Shown here piece after piece: positions 7,791 through 16,476 of a stretch of DNA of 64,000 bases (positions are counted from its first letter, which is position 1; each line of letters begins with the position of its first letter). The notes under the pieces were generated by a model. That model saw nothing but the letters and a program-made list of their open reading frames with translations, searched no databases and had not been told where the DNA came from. Made by a program: the position numbers and the translations under genes. The stretch comes from Acetobacterium woodii DSM 1030 (lineage in GTDB: Bacteria > Bacillota > Clostridia > Eubacteriales > Eubacteriaceae): NCBI RefSeq assembly GCF_000247605.1, contig NC_016894.1, positions 1,601,732-1,665,731 of the forward strand. The letters run 5' to 3'.

Positions 7791-8420
7791 ATGAAAAATT
7801 TGAAGACCAATGATTTGGTCAAGCTGTCCTTTTTTGTGGCAATTATTGTTTTATTAGCGGTGACCCCATTTTTAGGTTACATCCCTCTGGGATTTACCCG
7901 CGCCACGATTATTCACATCCCGGTTATTATTGGCAGTATTATTCTGGGACCGTTTTACGGTGCTTTTCTGGGTTTTGTTTTTGGGCTGACCAGTTTAATT
8001 AACAACACCTTTAATCCAACCGTTACTTCTTTTGTTTTTACCCCGTTTTATTCACTGGGTACTTATTCCGGTAATTTCTGGAGTTTGGTCATTTGTTTTG
8101 TGCCGCGAATTTTGGTTGGCGTGGTGCCTCATTATCTTTATCGAGGGATGAAGAAAATTAAAAATAACGATGTTTTAGCATTAAGTGTTGCCGGCGTTGG
8201 CGGATCACTGACGAATACGTTGTTGGTTATGAATTTTATTTATCTGTTTTTCGGTCAAAGTTATGCAGAGGTGAAAAATGTTGCATTATCGACATTATAC
8301 GGAGTGATCTTATCGGTGATTGCAATTAATGGTATTCCCGAAGCGATTGTCGCCGGAATTCTGACCACTGCTATTTGTAAAGCACTGCTTCGTTATAGCA
8401 AAGCACCAATCCTTCAATAA
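7791..8420 (+). CDS. ECF transporter S component, probably pantothenate-specific
   Basis: A 209-aa substrate-binding membrane subunit of an energy-coupling-factor vitamin transporter, with about six hydrophobic helices. The segments GFTRATIIHIPVIIGSIILG and FGLTSLINNTFNP are characteristic of the PF12822-type S components. Divergent position next to coaBC makes pantothenate (PanT-like) the best guess for the ligand; this is inference from context. No EcfA or EcfT is nearby, so it would use a shared energising module encoded elsewhere. The ATG follows a good aggaggttaaaag site. It is monocistronic, with a 15-bp-stem terminator directly downstream. Confidence 0.85.
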   Translation: MKNLKTNDLVKLSFFVAIIVLLAVTPFLGYIPLGFTRATIIHIPVIIGSIILGPFYGAFLGFVFGLTSLINNTFNPTVTSFVFTPFYSLGTYSGNFWSLVICFVPRILVGVVPHYLYRGMKKIKNNDVLALSVAGVGGSLTNTLLVMNFIYLFFGQSYAEVKNVALSTLYGVILSVIAINGIPEAIVAGILTTAICKALLRYSKAPILQ

Positions 8421-8451
8421 ATACAGCAGTCGTTTATTAATGGGCCTTTTA

Positions 8452-8494
8452 AACTGTTTCAGGTTATTGCAACCTGAAACAGTTTTTTTTATTT
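8452..8494. terminator. Intrinsic terminator, panT-like / yqeC
   Basis: A perfect 15-bp stem (aaactgtttcaggtt / aacctgaaacagttt), 5-nt loop and T8 follow the S-component gene. The convergent yqeC-like gene ends at the T-run. Confidence 0.9.
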
Positions 8495-9217
8495 AATGTT
8501 TTCGACCCAGCCTTCTTTTAATGAACCGATTAAACAGCGATCGAACAGGGGTGCTCCGGTTTTGGCCATGATCTGGGCATTGGAGTAGTTCTCGCCATCG
8601 GCTTTATTAATAAAAAGAACTCGGGTAGCCGTTTTATTCAAGGTATTGTCCAATTTATTTTGGATAAAATCACTAAACGATTTTTTAAGAATCTCTTCAT
8701 TAAAGATCATTTGATTATTGCCAAACAATTCGGCACGATGAAAGGTTTGGTCGTCGATTTTACGAAATAGGGTTTCGGCACCAATGACATGAATCAGGAT
8801 GGTTGTCATTTGGGGAATGGAGGGTTCATAGTCTTTATAAAATTTATAGGGTTTGCGTTTTGACCCGTCGCCTTCATTTAAAATGACTAACGGAACAATT
8901 GCTTGTTTTAAGCTATTTAGTTCGGCTTCTGAAAATCCGGAAATTTTTGCTTCAGTGTTTTTTTCTTTTCCGATCACCCAGTTGCGTTTGGGGTCTTTTA
9001 ATATTTCGGTAATGATGTCCGACATCTTGTTTCGAATCAAACATTGCGCTTCCGGCACATCGGCAATACAGATTTTTGTGGTCGTCGTCATTACGTGGGT
9101 TAATTTTTGAGCCGAGAGTTCGTTTCCTAAAGCAAACATCAACGAGGTTTTGCCCCCGCCGCCAGTGATTGTGATAACATCATTTTCGGTAATGTTTAAA
9201 TGATTAATAAGTTCCAT
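8489..9217 (-). CDS. yqeC: YqeC family protein, selenium-dependent molybdenum hydroxylase accessory factor
   Basis: A 242-aa predicted GTP/ATP-binding protein of the YqeC family (TIGR03172), which co-occurs with selenium-dependent molybdenum hydroxylases. The N-terminal P-loop ITGGGGKTSLMFALG matches the family. Further conserved pieces are MTTTTKI, the EGDGSKRKPYK motif and FHRAELFG. The start at 9215-9217 is favoured because ggagaaccgc precedes it; the upstream ATG codes for that same ribosome site. Usual partners (yqeB, xdh/mocA-like genes) are not adjacent, although other molybdopterin genes occur 46 kb away. The gene stands alone on the reverse strand. Confidence 0.8.
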   Translation of the reverse strand: MELINHLNITENDVITITGGGGKTSLMFALGNELSAQKLTHVMTTTTKICIADVPEAQCLIRNKMSDIITEILKDPKRNWVIGKEKNTEAKISGFSEAELNSLKQAIVPLVILNEGDGSKRKPYKFYKDYEPSIPQMTTILIHVIGAETLFRKIDDQTFHRAELFGNNQMIFNEEILKKSFSDFIQNKLDNTLNKTATRVLFINKADGENYSNAQIMAKTGAPLFDRCLIGSLKEGWVENIK

Positions 9218-9361
9218 TGCGGTTCTCCATCTCATTATTATTTTATTACTTCAAATTTTACCCTGCATTTCATTTAGAGACAATGATAATTATTGGTAGT
9301 TTATCGATCTAAGTTGGCGCAACGGGGTCAAAAAATTAACAAATATAGCTATTTTACGGCA

Positions 9362-9390
9362 TTGACTCCAGTTTTAGGCAATGATAAAAT
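9362..9390 (+). promoter_or_regulatory. Promoter of cstA
   Basis: TTGACT and TAAAAT are separated by 17 bp, 66 bp upstream of the GTG start. Confidence 0.55.
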
Positions 9391-9456
9391 AAATCATGTT
9401 AAATTAACGGCTTTTTTTTAACCCGAAAGAATCATAAAAGCGGTGAGGGAGAAAGA

Positions 9457-10950
9457 GTGACTACTTTTTTTATTGGACTATTTATTTTAGTATTCGGCGG
9501 ATTTTTTTACGGAAAATTCGTGGATCGGGTTTTTGCTCCTGATAATCGGTCAACGCCGGCCATCAACAAAGCAGATGGGGTGGATTTTGTGGCGATGCCG
9601 AAGTGGAAAAACCAGTTAATTGAATTGCTTAATATTGCTGGTACCGGCCCGGTTCTGGGACCCATTCAGGGAATTCTTTTTGGACCGCTGGCATTTATCA
9701 CAATTCCGCTTGGATGTGTGTTGGCCGGAGCGGTTCATGATTACATGAATGGGATGATCTCGATCCGTAATGGCGGTGCTCAAATGCCGCGGATGGTAGG
9801 TAAATATCTGGGCAAAAATATCAAGCGTTTTTATACTATTGTGTTATGGCTGTTGCTTTTTCTTGTTGGGGTTGTTTTTATTTATACGCCAGGTGATCTG
9901 ATTGTCAGAGATATCCTTAATAAAGATGCCGGTGCTCAAAGCTCAACTATTTGGATTGTGTATGCCGGTATTTTTGGTTATTATTTAATTGCCACTTTTT
10001 TTCCGATTGATAAAATAATCGGCCGGATTTATCCGATTTTTGGTGCGATTCTGATTATTTCGGCCATTGGCGTCTTTGTGGGAATTATGATGGATGGTGG
10101 GGTTAATCTTCAGAACCTGTCAATGGAAACCCTTCCGCAACATCCATTGGGGCAAAAATTTATACCAGTATTTTTTATCACTGTTGCTTGTGGAATTTTA
10201 TCGGGTTTCCATGGCAGTCAGTCAACCCTGATTTCCCGGACCGTCAGCTCCGAAAAAGAAGGTCGGTCAACCTTTTATAATATGATGATATTAGAAGGTT
10301 TCATTGCCATGTGCTGGGCTGCCGGGGCAATGGTGCTTTTTAATCGCGGGGTCGATTTGAGTACCGGTGCGACTGCGATGGTCGGACTGATTTCCCGCGA
10401 ATTTTTAGGAGCAATTGGATCATTTTTTGCCATTTTGGGGGTTATCGTACTTCCCATTACTTCAGGCGATACAGCGTTTCGCTCACTTCGCTTGATGGTG
10501 GGCGAAACGTTTAATATTGATCAAACGGTGATAAAGAAGCGGATTTTAACGACTTTGGGGATCTTTATTCCCGCCATCACGATTCTTGTTTTTGCTAAAA
10601 CCTCGCCTAATGGATTTAATCTGCTGTGGCAGTATTTTGGTTTTACCAACCAGTTTGTTGCGATATTCGCTTTGGCTATGGCGGCGGTATATCTGAAAGT
10701 CGAGAAAAAAGTGATCTGGATAACACTGATTCCCGGCATGTTTTATACGTTTATCGTGATCAGTTATATTTGCCATGCGCCGATTGGTTTAGGTCTGGAA
10801 CCGCGACTTGGTTCACTTATAGGTTTGGACCCTAACAGTTATATCCTGTCTTATATAATTGGTGCTGTCGCTTCGGTTCTATACATGTTGTTTGTCTTAA
10901 AACGGGGTAAGCATGGACTGAATGAGCTTCAACCGGTGACTGCTAATTAA
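9457..10950 (+). CDS. cstA: Carbon starvation protein CstA-type peptide/pyruvate transporter
   Basis: A polytopic inner-membrane carrier of 497 aa, the compact form of the CstA family (E. coli CstA is about 700 aa). Family landmarks are GGFFYGKFVDRVF at the N-terminus, NIAGTGPVLGPIQG, GAVHDYMNGMISIRNGG, the FHGSQSTLISRTV segment and SGDTAFRSLRL. Members import peptides or pyruvate under nutrient stress; which one applies is not visible here. Translation starts at a GTG behind gagggagaaaga. It is followed by a terminator, so it is a single-gene unit with its own promoter. Confidence 0.93.
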   Translation: MTTFFIGLFILVFGGFFYGKFVDRVFAPDNRSTPAINKADGVDFVAMPKWKNQLIELLNIAGTGPVLGPIQGILFGPLAFITIPLGCVLAGAVHDYMNGMISIRNGGAQMPRMVGKYLGKNIKRFYTIVLWLLLFLVGVVFIYTPGDLIVRDILNKDAGAQSSTIWIVYAGIFGYYLIATFFPIDKIIGRIYPIFGAILIISAIGVFVGIMMDGGVNLQNLSMETLPQHPLGQKFIPVFFITVACGILSGFHGSQSTLISRTVSSEKEGRSTFYNMMILEGFIAMCWAAGAMVLFNRGVDLSTGATAMVGLISREFLGAIGSFFAILGVIVLPITSGDTAFRSLRLMVGETFNIDQTVIKKRILTTLGIFIPAITILVFAKTSPNGFNLLWQYFGFTNQFVAIFALAMAAVYLKVEKKVIWITLIPGMFYTFIVISYICHAPIGLGLEPRLGSLIGLDPNSYILSYIIGAVASVLYMLFVLKRGKHGLNELQPVTAN

Positions 10951-10963
10951 TGGTTTTAATTAT

Positions 10964-11011
10964 AAGAATTCCTTATCATCTATTTTGTATTAGTTAAGGG
11001 GATTCTTTTTT
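10964..11011 (+). terminator. Intrinsic terminator after cstA
   Basis: Arms aagaattcctta and ttaaggggattctt with a 18-nt loop and T6 tail. Confidence 0.65.
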
Positions 11012-11047
11012 AAATTTGAAAGAAGAAAAGAAAGTGGGAGTACCGCA

Positions 11048-12910
11048 ATGAAAATTTGGAAAAAAGGTCTGATTTATCTGCTGATGGTGGTTATGGTGTT
11101 GGGATTTTGGGGATCAACAGTTCTGGGGGCAACGCTAAACGACGATCAAACGATTACCCTTAAAATTATTCATACGAATGATACCCATTCCCGTTATACC
11201 TATAGTGAAAAAAACAAGACGATCGGTTATGCAAAACTAAAAACCATTATTAATCAGAAAAATCCCGACTTAATAGTCGATGCCGGCGATATTTTTCATG
11301 GTCAATCTTTTGCTACCATTGAAACCGGCGGCAGTATCGCAGAACTTATGGCAGCGGTTGGATATGATGCCATCGCACCGGGAAATCATGACTTTAATTA
11401 TGGCAGTCAGCGACTGCTAGAATTAGGAACCATAGCTAATACCAAAATTCTGGGAAATAATGTTGTGAATGCTGATTCGGGAACGGCTTTTTTTCATGAT
11501 GAGTATTTAATTAAAACCATTGATGTGGGTGGTGAAACAATTAAAATAGGGGTGTTTGGTTTAATCAGCCCGGATATATATTCGGATACAGCGCCATCTA
11601 ATGTTGCCGGATTGTCTTTCGGCAGCCGGGAACAGACAATTGCGATCGCACAGCAAGCGGTTGCGGCGCTGAAAGCCCAAGGTTGTGATGTGATCGTGGC
11701 CTTGACACACATTGGCGATTCCGATAATGGAACCCTCATGCGGAGTGATGCCATTGCTTTAGGGGCACCAGGAATTGACGTCATTGTGGATGGTCACACC
11801 CACGATGTTGAAAATCGCGAAGTTAATGGAACTTTGATTGTCCAAACCGGATGTTTTTTTAGTGCTGTGGGTGAGGTTGAAATCACATTGGAAAAAAATA
11901 CCGGTTTATTGACGCACACTGAAAATCAGGAAAAAACATCTTCGGACCAAACAACGATGACGGAAGCTGGTAGCGAAGAAAGTGTCACCGAACCGGATGG
12001 CACGACTATTGAAGCACATGCAACGCCAACAAATTATACCGTGATGAGTAAATCAGAATCCCTGACGACGGTCGCTCAAGCGACTGATGAGCTGATTCCG
12101 GCTGATCCGGCAGTAACAGCCTTAATTGCTGAAATTGAAGCTAGAGAAGCACCGATTAAAAAAGAGGTAGTGGGAAATACACCAGTGAAATTGGGCGGGA
12201 ATACCGATAATATTTGGCAAGATGTCCGATTGGGTGAAATAAATTTGGGCCGCGCCTTAGCGGATAGCTATCGTTTTGAAACTAATGCTGATATTGCGGT
12301 TGAAAATGCGGGTGGAATCCGGGCTGAAATTCCTGCCGGAGATATTAATAAAGGTCAGGTTATTGATGTGTTACCGTTCGGAAATTATCTTGTCACCAAA
12401 AAAATTTCCGGAGCCGAGATAAAAACAATGTTGGAAACAAGTATCGAAATTGGTGTAACGAATCAAATTGCAAATGATAGCAATAATAACGCATGGCCCA
12501 GCAATAGCGGTAGTTACCTGCAGTGGAGTGGTATAACGGCACAATATGATTTATCAAAACCAAAAGGTGAACGGGTTTTCGCTGCCAAAGTCGGTGCTAC
12601 CGAGCTAAACCCAGAGCAGTTATATACTTTTGCTTGTAATAATTATCTAGCGACTAACAGTGATTATCCGGCTTTGGCCAATGCCAGTACCATTAGTGAG
12701 TATGCGGCTTGCGATGAAGCCTTTATCAGCTATTTGCAGACGGCCGGCAACGAGCGCTTTATGAGTGCTGTTAATAATCCCAATGTTACCCCCGGGACAG
12801 CGCCAATTGTTGCCCCAGTCGGACAAAAACAATCGACTGATAATCCCAAGACTGGCACGCGATTGTGGTGGGATTACCTTCTTCAATGGTTGCAATCAGT
12901 GGTTGCTTAA
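11048..12910 (+). CDS. Secreted 5'-nucleotidase / cyclic phosphodiesterase (UshA family)
   Basis: A bifunctional metallophosphoesterase of 620 aa that releases phosphate from nucleotides outside the cell. Residues 1-28 form a signal peptide (basic start, hydrophobic core, VLGA cleavage region). Metal ligands are visible in IHTNDTHSRY, DAGDIFHG, GNHDFNYG, THIGDSD and DGHTHDVE. The C-terminal 5'-nucleotidase domain carries the substrate-binding ENAGGIRA and DVLPFGNYL. A Thr/Glu-rich spacer lies between the domains at about residues 293-340. The protein ends with NPKTG followed by a 17-residue hydrophobic stretch, resembling a sortase B-type wall-sorting signal but lacking the usual basic tail. 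The start has a gtgggag site. tadA lies 72 bp downstream without a terminator between them. Confidence 0.92.
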   Translation: MKIWKKGLIYLLMVVMVLGFWGSTVLGATLNDDQTITLKIIHTNDTHSRYTYSEKNKTIGYAKLKTIINQKNPDLIVDAGDIFHGQSFATIETGGSIAELMAAVGYDAIAPGNHDFNYGSQRLLELGTIANTKILGNNVVNADSGTAFFHDEYLIKTIDVGGETIKIGVFGLISPDIYSDTAPSNVAGLSFGSREQTIAIAQQAVAALKAQGCDVIVALTHIGDSDNGTLMRSDAIALGAPGIDVIVDGHTHDVENREVNGTLIVQTGCFFSAVGEVEITLEKNTGLLTHTENQEKTSSDQTTMTEAGSEESVTEPDGTTIEAHATPTNYTVMSKSESLTTVAQATDELIPADPAVTALIAEIEAREAPIKKEVVGNTPVKLGGNTDNIWQDVRLGEINLGRALADSYRFETNADIAVENAGGIRAEIPAGDINKGQVIDVLPFGNYLVTKKISGAEIKTMLETSIEIGVTNQIANDSNNNAWPSNSGSYLQWSGITAQYDLSKPKGERVFAAKVGATELNPEQLYTFACNNYLATNSDYPALANASTISEYAACDEAFISYLQTAGNERFMSAVNNPNVTPGTAPIVAPVGQKQSTDNPKTGTRLWWDYLLQWLQSVVA

Positions 12911-12982
12911 ACTAATCGACAACCGATAAGATATTTTTTGTTTTTATGGCAGCTTGATTGTTTTGCTAAAGGAGGGAGTCAC

Positions 12983-13435
12983 ATCAAAAAAAATCTTCAA
13001 GAAATGATGGAGCAAGCGATTATAATCGCTAAACAGGGGGAAGCAAAAGGCGAAGTGCCAATTGGTGCGTTGGTGGTTTGTCAGGGTGAAGTTATCGCCA
13101 GGGCCCATAATCAGAAAGAGACTTTGGCTGATCCGACGGCTCATGCAGAAATGTTGGTGATTCGGGAAGCGGCTAAAAAATTAGGCCGATGGCGGTTGGA
13201 TGACTGTCAACTTTTTGTTACGGCGGAACCTTGCGTGATGTGTATGGGTGCAATCATTCAGGCGCGAATTCCATTTTTGGTATATGGGGCCACCGAAAAA
13301 AAATTTGGCGGGGTGGAATCGACGGCTTACCTGTGTCAACATCCGATGTTGCCAAAACAGATGGAGATTTATGCCGGAATTTGTGAACAACAATGTGAGG
13401 CGCTACTGAAAAATTTTTTTAGCAGCAAGCGATGA
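12983..13435 (+). CDS. tadA: tRNA-specific adenosine deaminase TadA
   Basis: Converts wobble A34 to inosine in tRNA-Arg(ACG). The Zn-dependent deaminase motifs are present: HAEMLVI (catalytic Glu) and PCVMCMGAI (zinc cysteines). GEVPIGALVV aligns with the N-terminus of known TadA proteins. The start is unusual. An ideal aaggaggg site lies 7 bp before an ATC codon (12983), which would give an N-terminus of the same length as Bacillus TadA. No ATG or GTG is found at that spot; the next ATGs (13004 region) lack a ribosome site, and a TTG at 12938 also lacks one. The N-terminus given here therefore assumes a rare AUC start. It follows the nucleotidase gene closely and has no terminator before it. 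Confidence 0.88.
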   Translation: MKKNLQEMMEQAIIIAKQGEAKGEVPIGALVVCQGEVIARAHNQKETLADPTAHAEMLVIREAAKKLGRWRLDDCQLFVTAEPCVMCMGAIIQARIPFLVYGATEKKFGGVESTAYLCQHPMLPKQMEIYAGICEQQCEALLKNFFSSKR

Positions 13436-13506
13436 TCAAAAAAAGCGTTCGTGCTTCGGTTGACCCGGATCTTTATCGGCGTTATAAAAGAATACCTGAT
13501 TAAAGA

Positions 13507-13572
13507 TTGAATCCTAAAAAAACTTGTGATAAAATGTTTCTAAAATAGAAACAAGTGTATTCTAAATAAGAA
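13507..13572 (+). promoter_or_regulatory. Promoter with two related palindromes upstream of DUF362 ferredoxin gene
   Basis: A TTGAAT -35 box (13507-13512) and TAAAAT -10 box (13530-13535) are 17 bp apart. Immediately downstream is the palindrome TGTTTCTAAAATAGAAACA (13535-13553), covering the transcription start. A second similar site, ttctaaataagaa, is at 13560-13572. The arrangement suggests a repressor binding two sites. Confidence 0.55.
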
Positions 13573-13629
13573 CAGAATCAAACGTTTATATGATTGTAAA
13601 CTGTTCGGATAAAAAGATTGGAGAAAAAG

Positions 13630-14766
13630 ATGAACGATAAATCAAAAGTTTATTTTACAACGCTTCGGACTACCGGTTCAAACAATATCTTAAAAAAACT
13701 TGAAAAATTGGTTGTTGCAGCAGGAATGACGGCTATTGATTTTGAAAATAAATTTGCCGCCATTAAGATCCATCTGGGAGAACCGGGAAATCTGGCTTAT
13801 TTACGACCCAATTATGCCAAAGTAGTTGTTGATATGATCAAAGCAAACGGCGGAAAACCGTTTCTTACCGATTGCAATACCCTTTACGTGGGGCGGCGAA
13901 AAAATGCCCTGGAACATCTGGATGCGGCCTATGAAAATGGCTATAATCCCTTTGTGACCGGATGCCATGTGATTATCGGGGATGGTTTGAAAGGGACGGA
14001 TGATATTGAGGTACCATTAGATGGCGGTGAATGTATCAAAACCGCTAAAATCGGTCGGGCGATGATGGATGCCGATATTTTTATTTCGATGACCCATTTT
14101 AAAGGCCATGAAAGTACCGGTTTTGGCGGGGTTCTCAAAAATATCGGAATGGGATGTGGATCACGTCGCGGTAAAATGGAAATGCACTCTTCCAGCAAGC
14201 CATTTGTAAAAGAAAATAAATGCCGGAGCTGTAAAATATGTGAAAAGAGCTGCGCCTTTAATGCCATTTCTTATCGGCAAGGAGACGGCAAAGCCGCCAT
14301 TGATGATGCTGTTTGTGTTGGGTGTGGCCGTTGTATGGGCGTTTGCCCCTTTGACGCAATTTCACCAAAATATGATGAAAGCAATGATGTACTCAACAAA
14401 AAAATCGCCGAATATACTAAGGCGGTTGTCAGCGGGCGACCTCAATTCCATATCAGCTTTGTGATTGATGTATCACCAAATTGTGATTGTCATGTTGAAA
14501 ATGATTTGCCAATCATCCAGGATGTTGGTATTTTTGCTTCTATTGATCCAATTGCTTTGGACATAGCATGTGCCGATGCCTGTAATCAAGCGCCGATTAT
14601 TAGTGGTAGTTATGTTGATGACCAAATTCACGAACATCATGTTGAAGATCCTGAAAACAAAGATTTATTTACCTTGACGCATCCGGAAACAAACTGGCAG
14701 GTCGCTATTGATCACGGGGTCAAACTGGGGTTAGGAAATAAGGAATACGTAATCATAGAAGTTTAA
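13630..14766 (+). CDS. DUF362 domain protein with two 4Fe-4S clusters
   Basis: A 378-aa iron-sulfur protein. A DUF362 region (residues 1-190 and the C-terminal part) surrounds a bacterial ferredoxin insert with two CxxCxxCxxxC motifs (CRSCKICEKSC and CVGCGRCMGVC, about residues 197-250). The combination is common in anaerobes and is usually annotated as an uncharacterised Fe-S binding protein; the reaction is unknown. The ATG at 13630 is chosen because the upstream TTG belongs to the ttggagaaa ribosome site. It is transcribed alone from the palindrome-bearing promoter upstream. The palindromes suggest a dedicated repressor, and redox or metabolite control is a guess. Confidence 0.88.
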   Translation: MNDKSKVYFTTLRTTGSNNILKKLEKLVVAAGMTAIDFENKFAAIKIHLGEPGNLAYLRPNYAKVVVDMIKANGGKPFLTDCNTLYVGRRKNALEHLDAAYENGYNPFVTGCHVIIGDGLKGTDDIEVPLDGGECIKTAKIGRAMMDADIFISMTHFKGHESTGFGGVLKNIGMGCGSRRGKMEMHSSSKPFVKENKCRSCKICEKSCAFNAISYRQGDGKAAIDDAVCVGCGRCMGVCPFDAISPKYDESNDVLNKKIAEYTKAVVSGRPQFHISFVIDVSPNCDCHVENDLPIIQDVGIFASIDPIALDIACADACNQAPIISGSYVDDQIHEHHVEDPENKDLFTLTHPETNWQVAIDHGVKLGLGNKEYVIIEV

Positions 14767-14830
14767 ACGGGAGCGCTTATTAAAGGGGAAAATTAGAAAC
14801 CGATATCATAAATTCTTTGATATTTTGTGA

Positions 14831-14859
14831 TTGACAAAGCTAAAATAAATAGATATAAT
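14831..14859 (+). promoter_or_regulatory. Consensus promoter of the ilv-leu operon
   Basis: A perfect TTGACA (14831-14836) and a perfect TATAAT (14854-14859) with 17-bp spacing. Transcription should begin near 14866, at the 5' end of the T-box leader. Confidence 0.85.
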
Positions 14860-14865
14860 GACTCA

Positions 14866-15185
14866 AATGATAAGCAACTAAATATTATAAATGCGATGAC
14901 CAAGAGAAAGATATCAAAGATTGTATTTAAGAGAGTTGGAGAATGGTGTAATTCCAATAATACAATGGTATGTAATACTCACTTGCGAGTTGCCAACCTG
15001 AAAATTTACCAAATTAGTAGGGAAGGCCGTAATCCGACAATGGATGTCAACGTTAAATGGCTATGGTTAGGTTCGTTTGACGTTCAGACCAGAAGAGGAT
15101 GTAATTGTAAAATTATTTCGAATTTAGAGTGGTACCGTGGATAATATATCCGCCTCTGTTAATAAACAGAGGCGGATTTTTTTTA
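14866..15185 (+). ncRNA. T-box leader riboswitch, probably leucine-specific
   Basis: The leader RNA binds uncharged tRNA and switches between terminator and antiterminator. Visible parts are a Stem I region starting agagagttgg with the ggtgtaa loop, and the distal side ...taatactcacttgcgagttgcc. In that alignment CTC at 14978-14980 occupies the specifier position, i.e. tRNA-Leu(GAG). The T-box sequence gagtggtaccgtgg (15127-15140) pairs with the tRNA acceptor end. A terminator with a 13-bp stem (15148-15177) and T-run follows. Leucine specificity fits the downstream leu/ilv genes; the exact specifier should be confirmed by folding. The long open frame in this stretch is not a gene. Confidence 0.9.
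15148..15185 (+). terminator. T-box-controlled terminator
   Basis: Arms atccgcctctgtt and aacagaggcggat around a 4-nt loop and T8. It is the conditional terminator of the leader. Confidence 0.9.
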
Positions 15186-15315
15186 GTTCAAATCAAGCAA
15201 CATGGTTGCACGAATTGATTGTTGAGCGACAATAAAAAAGTATATAATGGTCACGTAAAGTGAATTTATATAATTAAAAGATTTAAACACTAAAACATTC
15301 CAAGGAGGAAATTAA

Positions 15316-16311
<996 letters not shown>

Positions 16312-16410
16312 TTTCCTTAATAAAAAAGGATGCACAACGATCGGATTGACGGATAGTGACAAGGTCAGATCCTTGTAAAGCTATTGTTGGTTAGGAATCC
16401 GTTTGACATA

Positions 16411-16440
16411 AAAAAGGCAGAAGACCTTCTGCCTTTTTTT
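16411..16440 (+). terminator. Hairpin with T-run between ilvC and leuA
   Basis: Arms aaaaaggcagaa and ttctgcctttttt with a short loop. It resembles an intrinsic terminator and could reduce expression of the downstream genes relative to ilvC. Confidence 0.7.
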
Positions 16441-16476
16441 ATAACAAAAAAACAAAATAAGTGAGAAGGAGATGCA

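Noticed and set aside
13432-13503. 23-codon frame overlapping the tadA stop (MIKKSVRASVDPDLYRRYKRIPD)
   Set aside because: Coupled by ATGA but has no ribosome site or recognisable family; equally likely a chance frame.
13436-13629. SRP RNA gene, often found after tadA in Firmicutes
   Set aside because: No ggaaggaagcagc-type conserved loop is present in this spacer.
14827-15144. 105-codon open frame upstream of ilvC
   Set aside because: It lies within the T-box leader, starts at a GTG/ATT-rich stretch without ribosome site, and its conserved parts are RNA motifs.
15222-15248. Possible internal promoter (TTGAGC, 15 bp, TATAAT) between T-box terminator and ilvC
   Set aside because: Good -10 but short spacing and poor -35; would bypass T-box control. 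Not enough to list as a feature.
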